A DNA stretch of 64,000 bases from Xanthostigma xanthostigma (taxonomy: Eukaryota; Arthropoda; Insecta; Raphidioptera; Raphidiidae), in NCBI GenBank assembly GCA_963575645.1, contig OY754475.1, positions 20,374,509 to 20,438,508 of the forward strand, written 5' to 3'. Shown in pieces: positions 34,401 through 46,400 of this stretch. How positions within the stretch are numbered: position 1 is the stretch's first letter; the number at the start of each line of letters is the position of its first letter. The notes beneath the pieces are model-generated. The model was given only the letters and a program-made list of their open reading frames with translations. It made no database searches and was not told the DNA's origin. The position numbers and the translations under genes are program-made.

Positions 34401-37400
34401 AGAGTTTTCTCTGTAATTATAAACATCCCTTTTTTACCCATCCGCGCGACAGCAAAGCCGCGGTTATTTTAAGGCTACCGGTCGGGAACTTGCGTATTTT
34501 CCAAAACTTGAAAAATATCTCAGATCTTTTTCTTTAAATGACTTATTCGGAACCCTAAGGAATGGTGCGAGACCTCTGGTGAGAAATGCGCCGAACTGTC
34601 CGAAGGCGGGTTTTTTAACAGGCAAACATGATGAAGCCTAACCTAGCCTTCATCATGCTTTTCTAAATCAATGTTTACCTTATGACTCCATAGTTTACCT
34701 GTCAAAAATCCCATGTAGGACAGTTCGGCGCATTTCTCACCAGATGTCTCACCAATCCTTTGGGTTCCGAATAGTCTCTATAGAAATGTTTTTGTTGGGT
34801 CGAAAAGATATTATGAGCTTTAAGTAGATGGAATCAAATGAGTGAATTATGTTTTTTCTAGAGCCGCAGTGGTCTTCGGGAACCGCCTCCGCCCCCGATT
34901 CCAGTCAAGGGTGGCGCAACACAACCTGAACCAGAATACGAGGTGATTGATTTCAATCAACAGGCTTACTGCAACGCACCACCACTCAGGCCAAAGGCCG
35001 ATGGTACGTATTGATATACTAAACTCTATAAATCGAACCTCATTAAGTCAAAGAAATCAGCAATTCCATTCTGTTGAAACTCAATGGACTGTAACTCGAT
35101 TTATTTCAACTCGAACTAAATATGATTTCTCAGCGAGGTACATATTATACTCTGTATAACTCGAAATGTACGCGTCGTTTACTTCGAGATAAGGAAGCGA
35201 TGTATACGCTAGGAAAGTATCTTTTGACAAGCGACATTTGCGCCCTCTCATGTGTTTTTTTTTTAAATTCTGGTTCAATCAAAACCTTAGTGTCGTATGC
35301 TATACGTGCATTTTAATAAGGATTAATTGTCGAATAAAATGGGTAAAAAGCTATCAAATCGGAAGTGCTGCGTTGTTGATTGTAAAGATACACCAACTAA
35401 ACATCCAGAATTACAATTCCACCGTTTTCCTGGATTTTCTTATGAATTAGAGAGGAAAAAAATGGACTGCAGCAGAACGTCGTCAAGGGTATTTAAATTT
35501 TATTTTACGTCTGTAATCATTATTAAATACCTACATGGAAAATATCATAATTGTTATTTTGTTACAAAAATAAGATTTAAAAAATTTAGAAATTAAAAAT
35601 GTATATCATTTATGTAGTTTTTTTACTGACATTTGGCGTAAATATTTTTTTTATAATTAAGAATAACGCTGGTTTCCATGGGTTTGTAAGTTTTGAGTGA
35701 ACCAGATTATAAAAAATCAAACACGAGATGGCGCAAAGATCGCATGTCAAAGATACTTTCCTAGCGTATACAATTTACAATCATGCTGTAGTCAAAATGC
35801 ATTTTTTGTTATACTCCCTTACTCTAGTAAAGTTGGCAGTAGGATTATTACGGCTCTGTAAGTAGAAATTTCAGCTGTTAAAAACTACCTATCTCGAAGT
35901 TCCGCATCAATATCCGTAGTGTAGTTTAGAAGAACTGAGCTAACAAACAGACTGACACGGATGGCGACTTTGTTTTATACTATTTAGAGATTGATTTTTT
36001 TGACGTGATAACGTCTTATAAATTGATGAAACACCGGCTGCATGCACGAAAAAGTGTCACGTTCCGCCTGACCCTGTGCGTGCAAGCGAGAGCGCAGTAT
36101 AAGCGATAGAGAGTCGGTAAAAATATAGTTTGACAGCTACTAAAATTTAGGTTATGTATTATTGAATATGATATTCGAGCGGAATACGTTATCACGTAAA
36201 ACTATCGTCCGTAAACCGACTTTACAGACAACCAATTTTTTGTATAGGCAATAACAAGCCCCACGACGGACGACACTGCGATCTGTGCGGCTGTTCGAAC
36301 CCAAGCGTCAAATGCGACAAGTGCGCTCAGCAAGTGTTTTGCTTGAGTTGCGACGACATGTATCACCGACATCCCAAAAGACAGACCCATAATAGACGGG
36401 TGAGTAATTGGATACTTTCGACTTTTGTCAACCGTTTCATAATATTATGTCGTATACAGTATGTAAACACGTAAGGTGCACATAGGGAAATTAACATTGG
36501 GAAAAAATGACTGGATCAGAGTGAACCTTGAAATCTTGTTTTTCAATTTGACAGATAATATTCTTTTGCAAAATGAATGTGTATACTACCGAAGAAAATA
36601 TTCAAATGATTACAACATAATCGGACTTTTTTTATTGATGGGACATTAAATTCCCAAAAATACTTAAATGTGGTGCGAGATCAAAATATCTCCGCCTATT
36701 CGTGTTGAACCTAAAGACATTTGGGTCACTGATTTACCAACGCGCATACGTCATACCAGTCAGACAATTTTTGAATGAAATGTTTCCAAACAGATGGAGT
36801 TGTTTTTTTGTTTTATTTTTGTACAAAAAAATTAAAATAATGATTTATAAGAGCTTTTTATTATTAAAAAAGCCAATTAAAATAAAAATAAAATAGAAAT
36901 CCTCAAGATTACCACGATAATTCAATAGAAATAACAATTAATGCAGTCATGGCTAACTCTGATCCAAGTATTTTTTCCCAATGCTAATTTCCCTATGTGC
37001 ACCTTACGCGTTTACATACTGTATACAGTGAATTTCAGTTAAAACGCAACCATAGAGATGTAAGTAACTAGAGTATGCTAGTGCGTATGCTTGCCATAAG
37101 TGAAAGTGTCCTCAGTTAAGAGAGAGAACTCTGCAGAAAACCAGAAATTTGTTTACTTAAATCAGCATTGTTTTGCATCAACCGAACTATTAGGATGCAA
37201 ACATATACTTGTCTTTTTTACGCCGTAAGCACTGGCGTATCCAGGAGGGCAAAACAAGCACGGGAAACCCGGCTTAAGAAATTTCCAATTTGCCCCCTCC
37301 TGGGCCAAAAGCGTCCATGTTAACGTCATAGAAAAATACAAAGTTTTTGAAACAGAGATACTTTATTCAGATTGAATGCAAGTACGCCAACCAATCCTAT

Positions 37401-40400
37401 CATCGGAGATATCAGGGAATCACATCGAAGAAAGAGACGCGGATATATTTTGTTGCGTTCACTCACCGCACATTGAGTAGATACGCAATGATTCATATAG
37501 TTAATTGATATGATTATTTCACAGGCCGTTGTCGTGAGTCAAGCGCAGCCGCAGTACCGACCGCCGTTGCCTCCGAAAGGCGAGCAGATAGTGGCGCCGC
37601 CCGTACCGCCACCGCGCCGGAACAAACGACCCGGAAGCGTCGCCGGTTCGCCGTGTCCGAGTCCCGTACCGCAACGTCACGAGGTAGGACAATCGCCGTT
37701 ATTCTCTTGTTTAACGCCTATTGCCAACCGTATATAAATGTAACTAAAATTGTACCTACTCGGGGAACGTACCTCCGTCGGAAACTGCTTTACATTGATG
37801 CCTTCTAAGGGTATTAAGTGTGCTTGAAAACTCGTGTTTAACACCGATGACGTCGTAATGTCTCCATTGTCCGGACTACTCGAATCAGATTACGTCATAA
37901 TAGAAGAAAGTTAATTCGCATGAAATCGTGGCTTATTTCTGCCTAAACCTTTTTCACGAGTGCCAATTGGGCTTTTGAATGAATTTTTTTTTTGTCATAA
38001 ATGGAAAGATCGTATATAAGTTTTATAACAAAACTATTTTTCTTTTTTTTATTTTCGTTATAATTCTAAAGTTATATCAAATTAAAAATAAATTTTTGTA
38101 CCCAGTTCCCGAACATAATGTGACGTCATAATGTTTTAGTCAATACACATGAAGAAGCCATTGATAAGTATACTGCGTATATGTCACCATAAAATTATAA
38201 ATATCGTTAGGTTGTAATCTGTCTCGCGAGATTGTGAACTGTCGAAAGATTGTGAACCTCAACGTACTGCTTACAATTTAATGTATTATTATTACGTTGA
38301 GGTTCACAATCTTTCGACAGTTCACAATCTCGCGAGACAGATTACAACCTAACGGTATTTACAATTTTACGGTGACATATATACATTTTACCATTATGAC
38401 GTCAAACTGCCAAAAACAATTTTAGTGCGTTTGCAGTCACGTGATTTTTTTTAATATTTTATCAATTTTAAATTGTTTATAATTAATTTAAAAAAAGTTT
38501 TTTGAAAGTTTTTCGCATCGATTATCAATATTATTTATAATAAAGTTTTAAAATACAATAAAAAATCGATAATTTTTTTTTCAAAAGACTAATTGTATAT
38601 GCATAGAGGAAAGAATGAGTTATATAATACGCGTGTCTTTTAAAATAGCGAGATGACTCCATTGGATCTGAAATAGTGACACTGGGCTTTACTTAAATCA
38701 TATATTATGTATTTAGTTACCTTTCATTTACACAAGCATACTTAATACCCTTTACCTAGATGCGCTGTACAGATCGTACAAATCGTTTCTTGCAACAAAT
38801 TTGACTTTTGATGTATATATATTACCAATTTCGTTACAAGAAATCGACCGGTGCAGTTCGCATGCAGTGGCGTAACAATAGGGCGGAAGGACGGGCACAA
38901 TGTCACGGGCCCCCAGTCGGAGGAGGCCCCCGGCCAGAGAGAGCCGTGAGCACACGAGGATCGTATAGCATTTAATATTTAGTAAAATTTGCCACGGGCC
39001 TCAAACGGTATAGTTACGCCACTGTTCGCATGTCAGGTTAACAAAACAGAAAACCGCTTATAAAGTGCCAGCCTAGAGTATTTTTAATGACATACTTAGA
39101 GAGAGAAAGAAATGAAGACAAGGAAACCCGATTGTAAATATTTCCTTTAAAAACGTACGTCCTTAGGTGTGGCTTAAAATGCCGGGCTGCAGAAAGAGTT
39201 GTTAAGAAATTTGATTTGACAAGTGATCACACAAAATTTTCCACAAGAAAAGCATTGTAGAATTTTGAATCGATCCTGCTCGAAAAATTATTGATCGATT
39301 GAAACGATACATATTGGACATAGTTTTTTGCACAATCTCCTCTTCGAAACAACATTTTTATTTGTATGTTGATGAAATTTGGCTTGAAAATCGATTTTTT
39401 TCTATGTGGATCAAACATTCGTTTTTGTGTGAATACAATCTGATGCTCTACAGTCTATATGACAGGGAATTTCACAGCATACATGAAAAGTCTAATTTTA
39501 TGGTGGCAATTGAATGTCATTGTCCTATAAAAATTTTTGACAATGCTTTCTGCAAGGCAAAAGATCAAAACAAAATGACAATATTGATGTTAACTTTTGC
39601 TATTTATCATAACGTTCCTATAGGCTGTGTGCACGAAGCCTACTAGCGCCGATAGTGGGTAATAGAGAATTATTGAACTCACTTTTTATGGAAATCGCGA
39701 CATTTTTCTAAGGTGATAAGTCAAAAACTTTAGTTGGCCATGATGTATCAAAAAAATGTAATAAGGAAAACTGATGTTAATTTGTTTACACTGACAGCGG
39801 AACTTCAAATTAGGGCGCCAATGGTCTTTATTTTACTTAAATCGCCATCAGTGCAACAGCCCAGAACGCAACAAGCATTTCCAGATCGCTTAGTTTTTCT
39901 TTGTTTTCTTTGTAATTAAAAAACTCCATACAATTATAACTATTTTCACTTTTAATAAACATTGCTCACTGATATACGGAAAATTTGAGTTTGAAGTTTC
40001 CCCTAGTGCTCACCACAAACGCTCGCATCGAAAAATTTGTAACTCCGCCTCCTTGCACATAGCCTATATATCTCTGATTATGACCGCAAAACGTTAGACC
40101 AATAGCAAAACTCAACAACATCAATGTTGCGTTCTTACGCCAGCCGAAAATTCTGTCTTCAACCATCCTTTAATCTGAAGACTGCGTATCACGCCTCTAA
40201 ATTGTAGTGAGGTTTGCTATACAATTAAACTGACACAAGAAGTCGAGGTAATAAGTCCTCTGTTATTATTTGAGCAGATGATACCCCCGAGCCTTCCTCG
40301 TAAAGAATCAATCGGAGCCACTTCGACGCTCAAAAGCAAAATGTCTAACATCAAACGGATGATCAGCAATCGACCGCTCCCCGCGGTGCCGCAATTATCA

Positions 40401-43400
40401 CGTAAGCAATATATGACTCCTAAATCGCATACATGTCGGTGTTTCGTTTCAACGGACCTTTAGTTTTCTAAATATTTTTTGTGGAATATTACAATTTTGT
40501 TATCCTTCCGGTTATTGCTTTGTATAAAAAGTTGTACAGGCAATTCCTTTTGTTAATGCGCAAAATGTTTAGCCCATGCCATTGAGATAAGGAGAAACAT
40601 AAGTTAGAAACTTGTTCCTCAAATCAAGATGGCTGTGCTGTTTCAAAAGAACGACTGTATGAAGAAAGCGTCAAAAGTTGTTAAAGCAGGAAAATATTAA
40701 ACAAAGAAAGATACACAGTCGCCTTCTAAAGGCGCCTTTTTTAAAATATCAAATACATAATGGCCATAAATGTAACGGACGATTAGAAAAAAATTAATTG
40801 GTCTCGTGGTTTCACAATTAATTTGTAGGTTATATTGATTAAATTAAGTTTTGCTACTTCCGGATATTCCACGTTTTTTTAACTGTTTATGGCCCTGATT
40901 CGTTTTTGGCTATCAGCATATTTCACTTTATCTACAACGGCTAACTTCAAATTGAACCCCTTTAGTTCATTCTGGCCACTTATTGAACCACCGCTTAATG
41001 CTTTTAAGTGATTACCTATAAGAGGTTGTTCTCCTTGTCTCCACCCTTCATTGTCCATGCGTAAGATTTTGCGATTTTTTGGAAGAATTTGTAATATTCT
41101 TTGTGTTTGAAAAATAACTCTAATAATTTAGAGTGATGATGATACTGTTTAAATATTGGAAGATTAGAGGATGAAACCTGGTGGCATAGGATCAATGAAC
41201 TAAGCAAATACTGAAGGTTTTTTTATTGCATTTTATTGTCTGACGCTGGCATAAAATTTGCCGAAACGTCAGACAATAAAATGCAATAAAAAAACCTTTA
41301 TTTGCTTAGTTCATTGATCCTATGCCACCAGGTTTCATCCTATAATCTTCCAATTCTTTGTGTAGTTTCAACTCTGATATAGATGTTTTCAAAATTACAT
41401 TTCAAACCCCAATTTAAAGATTCTTAATTTAACAAAAAAAAAGGGGTCCCATTGGACTAGGCTCCGAAAAACTTCGATCTGCCGCCTGTGGCAACTGGAC
41501 TTATGATAGAGTCTTTAGATACAAGATATTTCTCATCTGTTCTATCTTTATCCCGTTCGTTGAAAAAACACCGAAGTGTATGAACTCGCGTCTTATCGTT
41601 ACGAGCTTAAAGTTACGTTACGGTGTACAGAATTCGGCGGCAGCAAATCCGAGCACGGAGGCAGTCCACCGCCTTCTCTGTTATCGAAACGATCGCTCGG
41701 GGGCGGCGAGACGCCGATGAGCCTGCAGGAGCGTTATCGTTTGCATCAGCTCGCTATGACGGCCGCCGACGAGAACCGACATTCGCGCCGCTTATCGCAA
41801 GGTAGCTGGGGCGCGCGCGACAATGAGGTGATTCCCCGGCCATGTTGTGTGCATTTTGTGTGTTGTGTTTGTGTTTTAATATGAGTTGTGTTTTGGTTGA
41901 TTGTGCTTTTAAAACATGATCGTAAGTAACCTTTTTTAATATCATTTTCATTGCGTTTTATTAAAACTTCTTCGAATCGTGATTGGGGCAAAACAAAAGA
42001 AACGATTACTTTTATAACCAATGCTTGTTGATTACTCTATAGAAGGTTAATTCTCAAGCATGGACCTCATCTGTGTTTTCAGTCCTAACAATCATTTTAT
42101 CTTTGTTTGCCATTTCTTCTTCTACATTTTCGCGCCGACTATACGCAGGTCTTTTTTTTCTTTTGGAACACTAATTCATTTTCGACTTCTAAAATAACAG
42201 ATACGCAATTTTAAGATTCTACCATCACCACAGTTTTTTGTGTAATAACAGCGCTAGCGTCGTCACAAAGTTACGTACCTGTCCTTTCTGAAGACGGGCA
42301 TAAATTTTAACGTGTTACGATTTTGTTGAAAATCTTAACTTCATAGATAAGTTTCTACCTATAGTTTCTTTAAACAATAATTTCTAAACTTTGACTTCGG
42401 GTCATAAAAAAGCCTTATGGCTATAGTTGCCAACCTTTGGGTATCGTACCACTCTGAAATGGTGGCCTCTGGACTTTATTTGAAGATGGATATCACGAAA
42501 ACCTCCTCGCTTTTTCCCAGTTCCTGACGTGATTAACAGAAAAAAACGAAACCCTTTATTAACGTGATTTTGTGTGTTCGGAATTTTATTCTAAAAGATC
42601 GACAAACCTACGCTTTACCCAATACGAAAAATTATATATAATTGACCGCGCATGCGCAATGTTTGATGTAAATAGAATTCACCTGTTATATGACTAACAT
42701 TGAAAGTAACAGCTATTAGCCGATTTAATAAACCTACCTGTGCTAGAATATCAAAATTCCATTCAGGAGTGTGATCTCATACAAAGTACTGTTCCAAAAT
42801 ATTTCGACCTTAAACTGAAATAATCTCCCTTGCATGCTAAATCAGCCCTGTTTTCGATGTACTCAATCATGTAAATAAAAAACAATTTTTTAAATTAGTT
42901 TTTCGTTTAACTAACTTAGAGAAAAAACAGCTTAGTTTAGTTATTAGTTTACCGTTTAATGTAAATGAGAAACAATCCACTATTCCGAGAATCGACCGTG
43001 TTTCAGTCCCCGAGCGTTGATAGCGGCTACCCAGATTGGGAGCTCGACCAATGGCAACAACTTTCGCCCCGGCAACGCTCTAATAGCGTGTCGGGAATGT
43101 CCGATACGGCTCCGGGAGGGGGTAATTTCGTTGCGTCCGGTTTTGCCACAACTGGCCATCGCCGCAAATTAGCCGACATGCACGGCGGGGTCACGGCGAG
43201 GGGAACTGCGCCAGGTGCCCATAACAGACTCTTACACGGAACTTCTATGTGTAATTTGGACCAATTACCTCCGCCTCAGATGCATCAGGTACTGTTCAGA
43301 AGCGAAGGATTTTGCTTCTCACTCTTATAAAAAAATCTAACAAAATTTCCAGTAGCAAATGGGAAGAGTTTTTTATGTTTAATTTCTATGAAGCACGAGG

Positions 43401-46400
43401 AGTCGATTAAAAAATATCAAAGATGCATAAGTATAAACTTTTTCACTTCTAAATTCCGTTATTTGAATTTTGATTTTGGTATGTGATTGTTACTATAAAG
43501 CCAGTGCATTTATTTAAAAGAAAATTGCTATTATGACAATTTTGGTGTCTGAGTCATCTTTTTTTTAATAAACTAAATCCGAATTGGTGAATGAGAGTTA
43601 CTTGAAAAAGAAACATTTAATTTTTAAGATAAAATGTTAGGCCGGAATTTAAAGGGAACACAGGAACTGGGAAAAATACTCAAACGATTTGATATCCTAC
43701 TCTCTTAATTTCCAATCATCAAAACTTTGTTACTTATTTCTCTTAGTCCCTAAATACTAAAATATTTTCACAAGACACAACCGCGCTTTTTTCACGATGC
43801 GTCATGAGACGTCATAAGATAGAGATTGGTATTAATCATCTGAGATTTAATCATGTCTAGAAAAACAGTGTCCGTATATTGCACCCTTCCAGTCGGAAGT
43901 TCCATCCAACTTAAAGAGACTAATTTCTAATAATAACAAATGTTTGATTTTGCTTAGGCAATGTCGATGGCCCAACTCAACACTTTACATCCCAACTACC
44001 CAGGTGGAGTTTGGACCGACCAGTGGGGCAATTGTTATCCGATGTACCCCGGACTGAGTGGTAGTAATCTGAGTTTAAATTCACCGCCCGTCGGCATGCA
44101 ACCGCCTCCAATGTGGTTCCCGTCACCATGGCCACCGGGTATGTATCCCGGAGCAGGTTATCCGCCGCCAATGGGACCCGGTCCTCCACCTCCTCCCGAC
44201 GGTGGGAGATCGCGTGCACATTCTCCGACGCTCAGTATACGCTCCAGGAAGTCACAGGCTTCGCGTTATACGAGTCGAAGTAGAAACAATAAATATCATC
44301 ATTACGAGGACGATAACGATGCCGATACCGAAGACAGAGACGATTCGGATCGCATGTCCAGAAGATCGACGGGAAGATATCGAGACGCGTCGCCGGTATC
44401 GAGGAAATCGCGGCAACGCGACGCGTCACCGAGGAAAACTCATCAACGTGAAGCTTCGCCGATATCAAAAAAGTCCAGTTCACGCATTCGTGACCAGTCG
44501 CCGGTTACAAAAAAAAGTTCCACGCACCCGCGCGATAATTCACCGGTTATGAAAAAAACTTCCGCGCGTCTTCGCGACAATTCCCCGGTTTCGAGAAAGT
44601 CGGGGGATTTTAGAGACGTTACCCCGTCGGATTCTTCGAAAAGAACGTCGACTAGTCGGTTTGCTGACGATAGTGATAAGAGAAATACTATAATTAGACG
44701 GGCTAAACAAGAAACTTTGAAATCGTCGGCTGTTCGAAAATCTCCGAGCGATCGCAATTCGTCGAGTGATGAATCGTACGAAGCCGGAAGTGAATCATTA
44801 AGTGACGAGTCCGAAGAAGAAGAAGAACCTGTCAATAAGCGAAGTGGCGATGAAGAAATAATCGAAAAATCAAGCGAAAAAGAATCGGATCTGAACGAAG
44901 AAGATCTTTTATCGATTAAGGATGACATTGTTTCGATTAACGACGTATCTACGACTGAAATCTATGTGCCAGATCACGATTGGGAATGCGAATATTGTAC
45001 ATTTACAAACGACGCTGGGGTTCGAATCTGTGCGGTCTGTTGTAAGACGCCGACTCGAAAACCGGTAGTCAAGAAACCGGTCGAAACGTCCAAGAACAAA
45101 AGTTCATCATCGAGTACGACCAAGGAAAGTACTGACAGCCATAAAATTGTATCTTCCGAAAGCGTAGTTTCCGAATCCGATAATGATAAGAAGAAAACAA
45201 GCGAAGTTAAGTCAGGTAAGAAGGGTGGATCTAACGAGGCAGGGAAGATTAGCAAACCATTAACCAGCTCTTCTCACATCAAAACCGCTCTGAAATCAGG
45301 GCCGGTAAATGAATTACGTAATATAAGAGATTCACTTAAATCTAGTATTAATCGCGGGATTAAGATGTCGGGAACAAATGACGAATCGAAGTTAGGGCGT
45401 AGTTTTAAAAGTTCGAGTATTTTGAAAAATAAAACAGAAAATGGAGTAAAGGAGTCTGATGTTAAGAAAACTGTGAGCACTGGAATGAACACCAAAGGTA
45501 CGTTGCGTAAAAATACAGAGTTGACCTCAAAATTTAATGAATCGGTAGAAGCGAAGGCAGCCACGACTAAAACGGTGGTTAGTTCCGGCACGAACACAAT
45601 CACGCGCGGGTTAAAATCAGCTTCGAAAACAGACGAATCAAAGAGCACAACGAAATTAGGTACAAGTAGTATTAAAACTAAAAGTGACCCAATAAAATCT
45701 ATTTCTAACAGCGATACGGTTAATACAGTCAACACAGTGAAGTTAGCTAGGAATGACGAGTTAAAATCAAATACTAATCACGACGTTTCGAAGTTGGAGA
45801 CAAACAATGTTAGAAATACCGTACATAACGAGTTTGTGGGGGGATTAAAAAGTCCCTTGAAATCTAGCGATTTAGGTTTAGCAAAAGGTACGACAAAGTT
45901 AGGTTATAGAAGCAGTCTGAAGTCAGAAGCGAATGGTGAATCAGTTGGGGGTTTAAAAAATTCGGGCCCTAATAACGTTTCGGTTGGGTCGAAACTAAGC
46001 TATAGTAAAAGCAGTTCGAAATTGGAAACGAACGGCGAGTCAGTTGGAGTTTTAAAGAATTCGTTGAAGTCGAGCGCTAGCAACGGTTCGATTGGAACGA
46101 AATGTTCAACGAAGCTAGGGACTGGGTACGGTAGAAGCAGCGCGAAGCTAGATACGAACGGGGACGCGGTTGGGGTTTTAAAAAATTCGTTGAAATCGAG
46201 CGCTAGCAATGATTCGATCGGAACTAGAAATAGTGATACGTCCAGAACGACTTTGACGAGTACGGATGATTCAAGTGAATCGAAGAAAAAAGGTTTTAGA
46301 AAGATTTCGTTTTGGCCCGGTACTAAATTTACGCCGAAACATAACGGAGATGAAAATTTTGTTCCCGTGCTGAAATCAAATATTTAATTCGTTTGTTATT

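Noticed and set aside
36702..36896. 64-codon plus-strand frame
   Set aside because: Inside the E2 element; its counterpart in the other copy is disrupted, so not a conserved gene.
43961..46387. A stand-alone gene starting at ATG 43961
   Set aside because: A splice acceptor stands three bases upstream and the phase continues from exon 8; B-box and NZF order fits one gene.
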